Assembly (NCBI RefSeq): GCF_003217775.1
Contig: NZ_QJVJ01000014.1
Span: forward strand, 102,729 to 166,728
DNA: 64,000 bases
Direction of reading: 5' to 3'
Source of the DNA: Paenibacillus flagellatus
GTDB lineage: Bacteria > Bacillota > Bacilli > Paenibacillales > NBRC-103111
The notes beneath the pieces are model-generated. The model made no database searches. It saw nothing but the letters and a program-made list of their open reading frames with translations, and was not told the DNA's origin. The translations under genes were made by a program, and so were the position numbers. Within the stretch, counting starts at the first letter, position 1. Each line of letters starts with the position of its first letter. Shown here piece by piece: positions 45,872 through 55,103 of the stretch.

Positions 45872-48400
45872 ATGCGCGAAGACATTCGCATCGAAGATAT
45901 CGAGCTGCTGGCCCCGGCCGGCGATTGGGACTGCCTGCGGGCGGCGGTGGCCAACGGAGCCGACGCCGTCTTTTTCGGCGTAGACAAGTTCAACGCCCGC
46001 GTGCGGGCGAAAAATTTCACGATGGACGAGCTGCCGGACATCATGTCGTTTCTGCATCTGTATGGAGTCAAAGGCTTCGTCACGTTTAACATCCTCGTCT
46101 TCGAGGAGGAGATGAACGACGCCAAACGGCTGATCGAGGCGTGCATCGACGCCGGAGTCGACGCCGTCATCGTGCAGGACCTCGGACTCGTGAAGCTGAT
46201 CCGGGACATCTCGCCGGACTTCCCGATCCACGGCTCCACGCAAATGACGATCACGTCGCCGGAGGCGGTCGAGTTCACGAAGCCGTTCGACATCGAACGG
46301 GTCGTGCTCGGACGCGAGAACAACCTGAAGCAAATCAAGCAGATCGGCGACCAGGCGAAGCTGCCCATGGAAGTGTTCGTGCACGGCGCACTGTGCGTTT
46401 CGTATTCGGGCCAATGCCTCACCTCGGAAATGTGGGGCGGCCGCTCGGCGAACCGCGGGGAATGCGCGCAGGCGTGCCGGCTCCCGTATGACCTGATGGT
46501 CGACGGCGAGCAGAAGCCGATGGGCGACGTGGCGTACCTGCTGTCGCCGAAAGATTTGGCGGCGCTCGAGCTCGTGCCCGAGCTGATCGAAGCGGGCGTG
46601 ACGTCGTTCAAGATCGAGGGGCGGCTGAAGTCCCCCGAGTACGTCGCCAACGTCGTCGGCAAATACCGCAAGGCGATCGACAGCTATTTCGCCGGACGCG
46701 ATCCGAAGCCGTCGAAGGAAGAGCTTCGCGAGCTGCAGCAGAGCTTCTCGCGCGGGTTCACCTACGGCTTCCTGAAAGGAACGAACAACAAGCAGCTCGT
46801 CGAAGGCACGTTCCCGAAAAGCCGGGGCGTCTACCTCGGGCGCGTCAAGCAGCTGCTGCGCGACGGCGTCGTCTGCGAGCTGGAGGCGCCGCTCAAGCGC
46901 GGGGACGGCATCGTCTTCGACGCGGGCGACCCGACGAAGCCGGAGGAAGGCGGACGCGTGTACGACATCCGCCGCAAAGGACAGAAGATCGAGGGCGAGG
47001 CGGACGGCGGCATCATCGAAATCGTGCCGGGGCGCAACGACGTCGACCTGAAGCGGGTTCGCGTCGGCGACCGGATATGGAAGACGAGCGACCCGCATCT
47101 GGACAAGCGGCTGCGGCAGACGTTCGAGACCGACAAGCCGTACCGGGTATTCCCGGTCACCGTCCGGGTAACCGGCCGGCTGGGCGAGCCGCTTCGCTCC
47201 GAGTGGACCGACGTGTTGACGGGCAACCGGGTCGAAGTGAATTCCGAGCTGCCGCTCGTGCAGGCGGAGAAGCGGCCGATGGACCGGACGCTGTTCGAGG
47301 AGCAGTTCGGCCGGCTGGGCGGGACGATTTTCGCCTTGGACGGACTGGAGCTCGAACTCGACGGCCCGCTGATCGTGCCGATGCGCGAGCTGAACCAGAT
47401 CCGGCGCAGCGCCGTCGAGCGGCTGGAGACGGCCCGCCAGAAGCCGCGGCGATACGTGAAGCGCAGCGTGGACGTGTACGCGGACGCGCACCGGCAGCTG
47501 CCCGAGGGGGCGTTCTCCTCGGACGCCGGGGACGCGGGAGAGACGAGGCTGATCGCGCTTTGCCGCAATTTGGAGCAGGTGAAGGCGGTCCTCGAGACGG
47601 ACGTGCAGTGGATTTACGCCGACTTCGAATTCATCAAGCAGTTTCCGGCGGCCATCGAAGCGGTCCGGGAGGCGGGCCGGCGAATCGCCTTGGCGACGCC
47701 ACGCATCCATATGCCGGGCGAGACCGGCTATTTCAAAAACATGCTCAATCTCCGGCCCGACGCCATCCTGGTGCGCAATACCGGAGCGATGTACTACTTC
47801 ATGAAGCACCGGGCGGAGACGACGGACGGCTACCGGCCGGAGCTGATCGGCGATTTCTCGCTGAATGCCGCGAACCACAAAACCGTCGACCTGTTCGTCG
47901 ACGCGGGCTGCAGCCGGGTCACGCCGTCGTACGACTTGAACATCCAGCAAATGATCGACCTGCTGCGCCGCACCGATCCGTCGAAGGTGGAGCTCGTCAT
48001 CCATCAGCATTTGCCGATGTTCCATACGGAGCATTGCGTGTACTGCACGTTCCTCAGCGAAGGAACCGACTACACGAACTGCGGCCGTCCGTGCGAGGAC
48101 CATCGCGCCTCGCTGCGGGACCGGATCGGCATGTCCCATCCGGTACGGGTGGACGAAGGCTGCCGCAACACCGTGTACAATGCGATCGAGCAGTCCGGGG
48201 CGGAATATTTGCCGCAATTCCGCGAGCTCGGGGTTTCGACCTACCGTGTCGAGTTTCTCGAGGAGACGCCGGACAAAGTCCGGGAAGTGCTCGATCTGTA
48301 CGGACGCGCCTTGAAGGGCGCGATCAGCGGCACGAGCGTATGGCGCACGCTGAAGGCGACGAACCAGCTCGGCGTCACGCGGGGGCAGTTGGTGAAGTAA
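45872..48400 (+). CDS. Peptidase U32 family protein, RlhA-like with DUF3656 region
   Basis: 842 aa. The N-terminal U32 domain (residues ~10-330) starts ELLAPAGDWDCLRAAVANGADAVFFG and carries the family signature EVFVHGALCVSYSGQCLTSE with GECAQACRLPY, whose cysteines are the expected Fe-S or metal ligands. The middle region (DUF3656) and a long C-terminal part with further Cys motifs (HTEHCVYCTF, TNCGRPC) complete it. E. coli RlhA of this architecture hydroxylates 23S rRNA C2501; other U32 proteins act as tRNA hydroxylases. Protease activity is therefore unlikely. ATG 45872 has CTGGAGGA upstream. Confidence 0.87.
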   Translation: MREDIRIEDIELLAPAGDWDCLRAAVANGADAVFFGVDKFNARVRAKNFTMDELPDIMSFLHLYGVKGFVTFNILVFEEEMNDAKRLIEACIDAGVDAVIVQDLGLVKLIRDISPDFPIHGSTQMTITSPEAVEFTKPFDIERVVLGRENNLKQIKQIGDQAKLPMEVFVHGALCVSYSGQCLTSEMWGGRSANRGECAQACRLPYDLMVDGEQKPMGDVAYLLSPKDLAALELVPELIEAGVTSFKIEGRLKSPEYVANVVGKYRKAIDSYFAGRDPKPSKEELRELQQSFSRGFTYGFLKGTNNKQLVEGTFPKSRGVYLGRVKQLLRDGVVCELEAPLKRGDGIVFDAGDPTKPEEGGRVYDIRRKGQKIEGEADGGIIEIVPGRNDVDLKRVRVGDRIWKTSDPHLDKRLRQTFETDKPYRVFPVTVRVTGRLGEPLRSEWTDVLTGNRVEVNSELPLVQAEKRPMDRTLFEEQFGRLGGTIFALDGLELELDGPLIVPMRELNQIRRSAVERLETARQKPRRYVKRSVDVYADAHRQLPEGAFSSDAGDAGETRLIALCRNLEQVKAVLETDVQWIYADFEFIKQFPAAIEAVREAGRRIALATPRIHMPGETGYFKNMLNLRPDAILVRNTGAMYYFMKHRAETTDGYRPELIGDFSLNAANHKTVDLFVDAGCSRVTPSYDLNIQQMIDLLRRTDPSKVELVIHQHLPMFHTEHCVYCTFLSEGTDYTNCGRPCEDHRASLRDRIGMSHPVRVDEGCRNTVYNAIEQSGAEYLPQFRELGVSTYRVEFLEETPDKVREVLDLYGRALKGAISGTSVWRTLKATNQLGVTRGQLVK

Positions 48401-48419
48401 AGAAAGGAATCGAGAACGG

Positions 48420-48473
48420 AACGGAATCGTCTAGGACCGCGAAAAAAGCGGACGGGGCGGTTCCGTTTTTTTA
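48420..48473 (+). terminator. Terminator after the U32 gene
   Basis: AACGGAA (48420-48426) pairs with TTCCGTT (48461-48467), with an inner CCGC/GCGG pair, followed by T residues. TAAAAT just beyond may be the -10 of the Nudix gene. Confidence 0.65.
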
Positions 48474-48531
48474 TGGTAAAATGTTCAAGTATCGGCCTAG
48501 CGCTGAAAACCGGAAGGAGTAACCGTCGACT

Positions 48532-49017
48532 ATGACACAACAGCAATATCCGTTCCGTCACGCGTTATATACGATGTGTCTCGTCGTGGACGGGGACCGC
48601 GTACTGCTCGTCAATCGTCCCGACAAGAGGGGATTCCCCGGCTACATCGGACCCGGAGGCAAGGTGGAGCCGACGGAGAGCCTGACCGAAGGGGCCATCC
48701 GGGAAGTGCGCGAGGAGACGGGGCTGCGCGTCGGCAATTTGGTCTACAAAGGGTTGGACGAATACGTCGACCCGAAGAAGCATTTTCGCTACATGGTGTT
48801 CAATTATATCGCCACCTCGTTCGAGGGCGAGCTCCTGGACCATCCGCCCGAGGGCGAGCTGCGCTGGGTGCCGATCCGCGAGGCGCTCGAGCTGCCGATG
48901 CAGCCGTGGTTCAAGCGGCGGTTCCCGCTCTTTTTCGAGGACGGGACGTTTGAAATTTTCGAAGAATGGGACGAGGCGGAGCGGCGGACGATTCGCGCCC
49001 GAGTCACCAAGCTGTAG
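48532..49017 (+). CDS. Nudix hydrolase (MutT/8-oxo-dGTP diphosphatase-like)
   Basis: 161 aa. The Nudix box is complete: GGKVEPTESLTEGAIREVREETGL. The early RHALYTMCLVVDGDRVLLVNR and a C-terminal W-P-F-K-R-R-F segment resemble MTH1/YtkD-type nucleotide-cleaning enzymes. It likely removes oxidised nucleoside triphosphates, but the substrate range of Nudix enzymes cannot be read from the box alone. SD GGAAGGAGT is at 48511-48519. Confidence 0.88.
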   Translation: MTQQQYPFRHALYTMCLVVDGDRVLLVNRPDKRGFPGYIGPGGKVEPTESLTEGAIREVREETGLRVGNLVYKGLDEYVDPKKHFRYMVFNYIATSFEGELLDHPPEGELRWVPIREALELPMQPWFKRRFPLFFEDGTFEIFEEWDEAERRTIRARVTKL

Positions 49018-49281
49018 AATCGGTTCGGGCGCAGGCGCCAATGGCACATGTGCGAATACGGGACATCTTTGACCTGCGGATTTTTCCGGGTTGAAGATGT
49101 CTTATTTGCGTTTATTTTGTTCACAATTTGGACACAAATTTTTAAGCTTGTTTTCAGATTCGTTTAAGGTTCGATTATTGTTTTGCGGGTATAGTGTTTG
49201 TGGTTAAACTGGCTATTGAAACTTCACCGTGCGAACGCGCTTTACCGTTTCGTTGCCGTTATGGAACAAGGAGGGAGCAAT

Positions 49282-50316
49282 GTGCTCGAAGTCAATCAAG
49301 TCAGCAAGCTGTACGAGAACGAACGAGGGGTCCGCAACATCGACTTTTCGATGAGCCGGGGCGAAATCGTCGGCTTTTTGGGGCCGAACGGCGCCGGCAA
49401 AACGACGACCATGCGCATGATCACGGGATATTTGAACCCGACGAAAGGCACGATCCGGGTCGACGGCCTGTCGATGGCCGACCATCCGCGCAAAGCCCGC
49501 CGCAAAATCGGCTACTTGCCGGAGACGCCGCCGCTCTACCCGGAGATGACCGTCTCGTCTTACTTGAAATTCGTCGCCAACCTGCGCGACGTCCCCGTCC
49601 GCGAGCAGAAGCAGCGCATCGGCGAGGTGATCGAGAAGCTGGGGCTGCAGGGCCGGGAGAAGCAGGTCATCCGGGGCTTGTCGAAAGGCTACAAGCAGCG
49701 TCTCGGCCTCGCCCAGGCGATCGTGCACAAGCCCGATCTGCTCATCATGGACGAGCCGACGTCGGGTCTCGACCCGAAGCAAATTATCGAAATCCGGCAG
49801 CTGATCCGCGATCTCGGGGAGAACCATACGGTTCTGCTCAGCACGCACATTTTGCCGGAAGTGAACGCGATCTGCAACCGGGTGCTCATCATCAATCAAG
49901 GGCGCATCGTGCTCGACGAGCATCCGGAGCATATTGCGGGCTCGATGGGGGAATCGTTCGAAGTCCGTCTCGAGGTGAAGGGACCGAAGGAGGACGTCAA
50001 GCGGGAGCTGCTCGAGCTGCCCGGCGTCGGCTCCGTCAAGGAGCTGGAGCGCGAGTCGGCCGGGATGGAGCCGGAGACGGCGCTGCTTCGCGTCGTGTCC
50101 AAGGACCGGGCCGACATCCGCGAGGCGGTATTTTATCGGATGGCCGAACGCGGGTATCCGATTCTCGAGATGAAGAAGGAAAGCTTGAGCCTGGAAGATA
50201 TTTTCCTGAAGCTGACGACCGACGAGAAGGAAGTCGCCGAATCCGGCTTACAGGACGAACAAGAGCAGGAGCAGAAGCTGGAGCACCAACAGCCGGAGGT
50301 GGAGGACCGTGCGTAG
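49282..50316 (+). CDS. ABC transporter ATP-binding protein (GldA-like)
   Basis: 344 aa from GTG 49282, with AAGGAGGG at 49268-49275; an ATG at 49261 is in frame but has no SD. Walker A GPNGAGKTTT, a signature LSKGYKQRLGLAQA and Walker B LLIMDEPTSG are intact. After the ABC domain, ~100 residues form an additional C-terminal domain and a Gln/Glu-rich tail. It heads a four-gene cluster with a TM permease, a GldG-like protein and a DUF4340 protein, an arrangement related to Gld/Nos-type exporters. The cargo is unknown. The preceding 264 bases hold a TATAGT -10-like element (49190-49195) with no clear -35. Confidence 0.9.
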   Translation: MLEVNQVSKLYENERGVRNIDFSMSRGEIVGFLGPNGAGKTTTMRMITGYLNPTKGTIRVDGLSMADHPRKARRKIGYLPETPPLYPEMTVSSYLKFVANLRDVPVREQKQRIGEVIEKLGLQGREKQVIRGLSKGYKQRLGLAQAIVHKPDLLIMDEPTSGLDPKQIIEIRQLIRDLGENHTVLLSTHILPEVNAICNRVLIINQGRIVLDEHPEHIAGSMGESFEVRLEVKGPKEDVKRELLELPGVGSVKELERESAGMEPETALLRVVSKDRADIREAVFYRMAERGYPILEMKKESLSLEDIFLKLTTDEKEVAESGLQDEQEQEQKLEHQQPEVEDRA

Positions 50317-51025
50317 AGCGATGGCCATCTGCAGCAAGGAGCTGCAATCGTACTTCTATTCGCCGACCGTGTACGTGGCGTTTGCGGTATACGTGCTGAT
50401 GTCGAGCATCATGTTCTATCTCAACTTCGTGTTGACCAATTACAGCATCGTCGACGTCCGACTGGTCGTCGGCAATACGTCGTTCATCTACTTGTTCATC
50501 ATTCCGCTGCTGACGATGCGGCTCGTCTCCGAGGAGTTCCGGCAAGGGACGGACGAGCTGCTGCTGACGTCGCCCGCAGGCATCGGCGAAATCGTCGCGG
50601 GCAAATATATGGCCGCGCTGACGCTCATGCTGCTCCTTGTCGGCAGCAGCCTGATCTACCCGTGGATCATGTCCGGCTTCGGCGATCTCGAGCAGCCGGT
50701 GCTGTGGCTGTCGTACTTGAGCATGTTTTTGCTCGGCGCGGCGATGATGGCGATCGGGCTGTTCTCCTCGACGCTGTCGAGCAACCAGATGGTGGCGGGG
50801 ATCGCCGGCTTCGTCATTTTGCTGCTGCTGTGGATCGTCGATTGGATGGCCGACGGCTTCGGCGGCAAATTCCGCGAGTACATCGTCCAGTTCTCGCTGA
50901 CCGCGCGGCAAGCGAACCTGCAGAAGGGCGTGTTCCATCTGGCCGACGTGCTGTTCTACGTCATGCTGATCGCCGTCTTTCTCGTGCTGAGCATTCAGAC
51001 GCTGGAACGCAAACGTTGGAGATAG
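50309..51025 (+). CDS. ABC-2 type permease (GldF-like)
   Basis: 238 aa, about six TM helices, GTG 50309 overlapping the ATPase gene by eight bases. The cytoplasmic segment LVSEEFRQGTDELLLTSPAG between TM2 and TM3 is typical of ABC-2/GldF permeases and contacts the ATPase. The overlap and order make it the membrane partner of the ATPase at 49282. Confidence 0.9.
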   Translation: MRRAMAICSKELQSYFYSPTVYVAFAVYVLMSSIMFYLNFVLTNYSIVDVRLVVGNTSFIYLFIIPLLTMRLVSEEFRQGTDELLLTSPAGIGEIVAGKYMAALTLMLLLVGSSLIYPWIMSGFGDLEQPVLWLSYLSMFLLGAAMMAIGLFSSTLSSNQMVAGIAGFVILLLLWIVDWMADGFGGKFREYIVQFSLTARQANLQKGVFHLADVLFYVMLIAVFLVLSIQTLERKRWR

Positions 51026-51036
51026 GGGGAAGAGAC

Positions 51037-52428
51037 GTGAACAAGTGGATCAAGGGTACGAACGCGACGGTGCTGTCCATCGCCGTGATCGGGATATTCA
51101 TCATCGTTACGCTCTTCCTGAATTCCTTGAAAGGAATCCAATGGGACCTGAGCGCCAATAAAAAATATTCGCTGTCCGAGCAGACGACGAAAATGTTGAA
51201 GGAGCTCGACAAAGACGTCAAAGTGACGCTGTTCACCGGCGGATCGTCGGCGGACGACAGCGTCATGTACCGGGACATCCGGGACATGCTGAACGAATAC
51301 GAGAAGCGGTCCGGCAAAATCGCATTCGAGGAAGTTGACCCGAACCGCGAGCCGACGAAGGCGCAGCAGTACCAGATCGACCAAGCGGGCACGATCGTGT
51401 TCGAGCTGGGCGACAAGCAGAAGAAGGTGTACAGCTACGAGCTGTTCGGCGCGGGCTCGGCGCAAGGCTCCTACCAATTTAGCGGCGAGGAGAAGTTTAC
51501 GCAGGCGATTCTCGGGCTGACGTCGGACGTCAAGCACCCGGTCTATTTCCTGACCGGCCACGGCGAGCTCACCTCCTCGCAAACGTCGACGCTCCGCTCG
51601 TCGCTCGAAGGCGAAAACTACGTCGTCAAGGAGCTGAACCTGTACAAGGAAGGCAAAATTCCCGACGACGCCGAAGCGGTCTTCATCCTCGGTCCGCAAA
51701 ACGACCTCGACGCGAAGGAGACGTCGCTGCTCAAAGAGTTCGTGAACGGCAAAGGCAAGCTGTTCGTCGCGCTCGGCTATTCGAAGGACATCAAAAACAT
51801 GAAAAACGTCGACGATATGCTGGCCGCGATCAACGTGAAAGATTCGCAGGCGGTCGTCGTCGAGACCGGCCGCACGCTGCTGGGCGATCCGTTCACGATC
51901 GTCCCGAATTACCAGTACCACGACATTACGAAAGACTTGTCCGAACAAAATCGCGTGACGATATTCCCGGTCGCGCTCGCGTTTACGACCGACACGGCCA
52001 ACGCCGACTGGAAAGCGACCGCGCTGCTGCGGTCGACCGACAAGGCGTTCGGCGAAACCGACATGGCCCAGCTCACGTCCGGCAAGGCGAAGCAGGACCC
52101 GGCCGACCCGAAGGGACCGCACGACGTCGCTTACGCGATCCAGAACAAGGACAATAAGCCGAAGGCGATCGTGCTGGGCAACGCCCAGTTTTTGCAGGAT
52201 CAGATCATCGTCGAGCAGGGCAACCGCGACTTCGCCTTGAACAGCATCAACTGGCTGCAGGAGCAAACCGACCTCGTCACGATCCGCCCGCGGGAGGAGG
52301 CGGCGATGCAGCAGGCATTCATTATGCCGAATCAGGCGAAGTGGATTTTCTACGGCACGATCGTCATTTTCCCGCTCGCGATATTGCTGGTCGGGGGAGC
52401 GATCTGGTGGAGGAGGAGAAAAGGATGA
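51037..52428 (+). CDS. GldG-like ABC transporter auxiliary protein
   Basis: 463 aa from GTG 51037 with GGGGGAAGA. One TM helix near each end (residues ~10-30 and ~438-457) flanks an external domain. The domain starts with DVKVTLFTGGSS and contains a GHGE segment typical of the GldG/intraflagellar IFT52-like (DUF4350-like) fold. In other bacteria GldG accompanies GldA and GldF. The exported substrate and any gliding role are unproven; most spore-formers with this cluster do not glide. Confidence 0.85.
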   Translation: MNKWIKGTNATVLSIAVIGIFIIVTLFLNSLKGIQWDLSANKKYSLSEQTTKMLKELDKDVKVTLFTGGSSADDSVMYRDIRDMLNEYEKRSGKIAFEEVDPNREPTKAQQYQIDQAGTIVFELGDKQKKVYSYELFGAGSAQGSYQFSGEEKFTQAILGLTSDVKHPVYFLTGHGELTSSQTSTLRSSLEGENYVVKELNLYKEGKIPDDAEAVFILGPQNDLDAKETSLLKEFVNGKGKLFVALGYSKDIKNMKNVDDMLAAINVKDSQAVVVETGRTLLGDPFTIVPNYQYHDITKDLSEQNRVTIFPVALAFTTDTANADWKATALLRSTDKAFGETDMAQLTSGKAKQDPADPKGPHDVAYAIQNKDNKPKAIVLGNAQFLQDQIIVEQGNRDFALNSINWLQEQTDLVTIRPREEAAMQQAFIMPNQAKWIFYGTIVIFPLAILLVGGAIWWRRRKG

Positions 52429-53366
52429 AACGGTTCATCCCGACGATCGTTCTCGTCGTCGTATGCATCGGGGCGTTCTGGTATGCTTCCACGCAGTCGT
52501 TTTTCAAGAAGAAGGACGAGGAGACGGCGTCCAAGCCGCTCGTCGCGGTCAAATCCGACGACGTTACGGGCGTGAAAATCAAGGAAGGCGGGCTGGAGTT
52601 CCAGAAGAAGGACGGACAGTGGGCGATGGTGAAGCCGTCCGTGTATCCGCTCGAATCGAACGCCGTGGAGGGCTGGCTTGCGGGCTTTACGTCGCTCACG
52701 CATGACGGGGAAGTCGAGGCCAACCCGGCCGACCTGTCCGTATTCGGCCTAAAGGACCCGGCCAAGGAGTACGAAGTGACGCTTGCGGACGGCTCCGTCA
52801 AAACCGTGCAGATCGGCTCTCCGCTGCCGATCGCCGGCCATTTCTACGCGAAGCTGAAGGACGCGCCGGCCGTCTACAAGCTGCCCGAGCAGGAGGCGAC
52901 GTCGCTTGCGAAGGACGCGTTCGGCTTCATGAACAAGACGCCGGTCAAAATGACGTACAACGAAGTGTCCGGCTTGCAGGTCGATTGGAAGGGCGCGAGC
53001 AAGTCGATCGTCAAGTCCGAGCCGGCGAAGACGGCGAGCGAGTCGGCATGGAAGCTCGGCGACCAGGAGCTGAAAGGAAGCGACGCCGAGACGATGCTCG
53101 ATAAGCTGCTGCTCATGACGACCGCGGTGCCGGTCCGTCCGGCGTCGGAGCTCAAGCTGGATGCGGCGGAGCTGAAGCTGACCGTCAAGTCGACGAAGGA
53201 CGGCACCGAGTCGACGAACGCGTACGCGGGCAAGGTCGACGGCGACAACGTCTGGATCGTCAAGCAGGGCGACGCGTGGGCGTACGCGGTGCCGACCGCG
53301 ACGATTCAAGAGCTGTTCGACGCGATGAAGGTGCCGGAAGCGAAGCCGGCCTCGGAATCGAAATAA
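52425..53366 (+). CDS. DUF4340 protein of the GldG-type cluster
   Basis: 313 aa from the ATG at 52425, which overlaps the GldG stop (ATGA). An N-terminal TM/signal segment (residues ~4-20) precedes an external domain built of two similar halves, with GLKDPAKEYEVTLADGSVKTVQIG characteristic of DUF4340. Such genes nearly always follow GldG. The role is unknown; it may be an extracytoplasmic partner of the exporter. A strong terminator follows. Confidence 0.85.
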   Translation: MKRFIPTIVLVVVCIGAFWYASTQSFFKKKDEETASKPLVAVKSDDVTGVKIKEGGLEFQKKDGQWAMVKPSVYPLESNAVEGWLAGFTSLTHDGEVEANPADLSVFGLKDPAKEYEVTLADGSVKTVQIGSPLPIAGHFYAKLKDAPAVYKLPEQEATSLAKDAFGFMNKTPVKMTYNEVSGLQVDWKGASKSIVKSEPAKTASESAWKLGDQELKGSDAETMLDKLLLMTTAVPVRPASELKLDAAELKLTVKSTKDGTESTNAYAGKVDGDNVWIVKQGDAWAYAVPTATIQELFDAMKVPEAKPASESK

Positions 53367-53378
53367 TGCGAAGCGGGG

Positions 53379-53409
53379 GGACTGTCCGAAATCGGACGGT
53401 CCTTTTTTT
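53379..53409 (+). terminator. Terminator of the GldAFG-like cluster
   Basis: GGACTGTCCG (53379-53388) pairs with CGGACGGTCC (53393-53402) with one wobble, loop AAAT, followed by seven T residues. Confidence 0.9.
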
Positions 53410-53481
53410 GCGCGTCTCCCGTATGGTTTGTGCGCTCCCCTGCGTTCCTTGGAACGATACGAATAACAGGAGGAATCGTGC

Positions 53482-53931
53482 ATGCTGGAGTGCGGCATCA
53501 TTCATCGAGAGGCGACGCATCTGGTGGGACTGAGCTATGCGGGGCCGTTCCCGCAATCGTTCCCGCAAGGAGCGATCGACGTGCAGAGGCGTTTTTGGAA
53601 GAGAAGGCATGAAGTGGCTCACCCGGCCCGGGAGGGCGTCTTGTTCTCCCCTCATTCGGCCAACGAAAGCTTCGCCACGTACTGGGCGGCTTATCAGGTG
53701 GAACGAATCGAGTCCGTGCCCGAGGACATGGTCGGCATTACGCTTCCGGCTCATACGTATGCGCGAGTGCAGTGCACGAACCGGTCGATCGGGCAGGGCT
53801 ACACCGATTTGCACCGGTGGATCGAGGAGCGGGGCCACCGGCCGCTGCGCAACGCCTGTACCGTGGAAGTGTTTCATATCCGGGAGGCGGAGGAAGAGCC
53901 GGTGGAGATTTGGATTCCGATCGAAGGATGA
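53482..53931 (+). CDS. GyrI-like/effector-binding domain protein
   Basis: 149 aa with SD AGGAGGAA. A stand-alone SOUL/GyrI-like ligand-binding domain, as in the C-terminus of AraC/MerR regulators: start MLECGIIHREATHLVGLSYAGPF, centre DMVGITLPAHTYARVQCTNR, end EEPVEIWIPIEG. No DNA-binding domain is attached. Relatives bind small hydrophobic compounds or inhibit gyrase; the role here is unknown. Confidence 0.75.
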   Translation: MLECGIIHREATHLVGLSYAGPFPQSFPQGAIDVQRRFWKRRHEVAHPAREGVLFSPHSANESFATYWAAYQVERIESVPEDMVGITLPAHTYARVQCTNRSIGQGYTDLHRWIEERGHRPLRNACTVEVFHIREAEEEPVEIWIPIEG

Positions 53932-53939
53932 GACGACAG

Positions 53940-53972
53940 AAGCGGCCGGGATGCGTCCCGACCGCTTTCCTT
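53940..53972. terminator. Convergent terminator between the GyrI-like and methyltransferase genes
   Basis: AGCGGCCGGGA (53941-53951) pairs with TCCCGACCGCT (53956-53966) with one mismatch. It is flanked by A and T residues, so it can serve both strands. Confidence 0.7.
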
Positions 53973-54582
53973 ATGCCTTCAGCACGAGCGATTGGAAGTG
54001 CGGATTGCCCTCGCCAAGATACTCCGTTTCGAAATAGAGCACCTCGAACACGTCACTTACCGCCTGCCGCAGCCGCTCGTCCGTATACATGGCGAAAAAC
54101 CGTTTCGGCTCGTACGTATCGTTTTCCCATACGCCCTCGGAGTCTTTGCCGCCGTATACGCCCATGTAGAACAGCCCTCCCGGCTTCAGCACGCGGCGAA
54201 TTTCCTCCAGCGCGCCCTTCAGCTCCCGCTTCGGCACGTGCAGCAGGCAGTTCAAGCCATAGACGGCGTCGAACGAGCCGTCCCCGAAGCCGAGCTCGTG
54301 GAACGTCCGCACCTCCGCCTTCAGTCCTTTCTCCCGGCACAGCCGCACCATCTCCGGCGATTGATCGGTACACGTCACGTCGAGTCCTTGTTCTTGGAAA
54401 AACTGTCCGTCCCGCCCGGGGCCGGAGCCGATCTCGAGCAGCGTTTCGGCGTTCCGCTCGCGCAGCATGTCCAGAAAACGCCCCCGCTCGCGAATTTTCC
54501 AGTCGGCGATGTTCATATGGTTTCGTTCTTCGGCGTGGCGGTTATAGGCGGAGGTCAAGTCCGCGGAATAGGGGTTGTTCAA
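53971..54582 (-). CDS. Class I SAM-dependent methyltransferase
   Basis: 203 aa. Motif I LLEIGSGPGRDGQFFQEQGL, the acidic ribose-binding position DVTCTDQSPEMV, and motif IV-like SFDAVYGLNCLLHVP are all there, followed by RRVLKPGGLFYMGVYG. The substrate is unknown; it is close to the Tellurite-resistance/UbiE-like methyltransferases. It converges on the GyrI-like gene and lies downstream of dfrA on the same strand, about 30 bases away. Confidence 0.85.
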   Translation of the reverse strand: MNNPYSADLTSAYNRHAEERNHMNIADWKIRERGRFLDMLRERNAETLLEIGSGPGRDGQFFQEQGLDVTCTDQSPEMVRLCREKGLKAEVRTFHELGFGDGSFDAVYGLNCLLHVPKRELKGALEEIRRVLKPGGLFYMGVYGGKDSEGVWENDTYEPKRFFAMYTDERLRQAVSDVFEVLYFETEYLGEGNPHFQSLVLKA

Positions 54583-54611
54583 AGGATACAGCCTCCCGGT
54601 TTCTCATTCTT

Positions 54612-55103
54612 TCAAATCGATTTTCGCCTGTACGTCAGAAACGCATGCGGGTACGCATTTTTCTCGTCGACCGTGCCGGGCCGGCGTTCGGCCACCTCCC
54701 ACTCGGACGGATCGATGGCGGGGAAATGGGCGTCGCCCTCGAACGTTTCGCCGATCTCCGTCACGTACAACGTATCCGCCAGCGGGAAGAAGAGCGCGTA
54801 CACCTCCGAGCCGCCGATGACGAACAGCCCTTCGCCGGCCGCGGCGCGAACCGCCTCCTCCGCCGTACGGACGACCGTGCAGCCTTCCGCCTTGTACGCG
54901 GGATCCCGCGTCAGGACGATGTTCGTCCGGCCCGGCAGCGGCTTGCCGATCGATTCGTACGTCTTGCGCCCCATGACGACCGGATGTCCCATCGTCGTCC
55001 GCTTGAAGAACGCCATGTCCGCCGGCAGCCGCCAAGGCAGCTTGTTGTCCCGCCCGATCAGCCGGTTGCGGTCCATCGCGACGATCATCGCGATGCGGCT
55101 CAT
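54612..55103 (-). CDS. dfrA: Dihydrofolate reductase
   Basis: 163 aa from the ATG at 55103 with GGAGAGG. It reduces dihydrofolate to tetrahydrofolate. Key motifs: [29 protein letters not shown] (substrate and NADPH site; acidic Asp in LPADM), GRKTYESIG, and [12 protein letters not shown]. The ATG overlaps the thyA stop by four bases, the usual thyA-dfrA coupling, so dihydrofolate made by ThyA is recycled at once. This is a chromosomal housekeeping form. Confidence 0.96.
   Translation of the reverse strand: MSRIAMIVAMDRNRLIGRDNKLPWRLPADMAFFKRTTMGHPVVMGRKTYESIGKPLPGRTNIVLTRDPAYKAEGCTVVRTAEEAVRAAAGEGLFVIGGSEVYALFFPLADTLYVTEIGETFEGDAHFPAIDPSEWEVAERRPGTVDEKNAYPHAFLTYRRKSI

Noticed and set aside
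45872..48400. U32 protein as a secreted collagenase
   Set aside because: There is no signal peptide. The architecture with DUF3656 matches RlhA-like RNA hydroxylation proteins.
54612..55103. dfrA as an acquired trimethoprim resistance gene
   Set aside because: It overlaps thyA as in ordinary chromosomes, and no integron, cassette site or mobile element is nearby.
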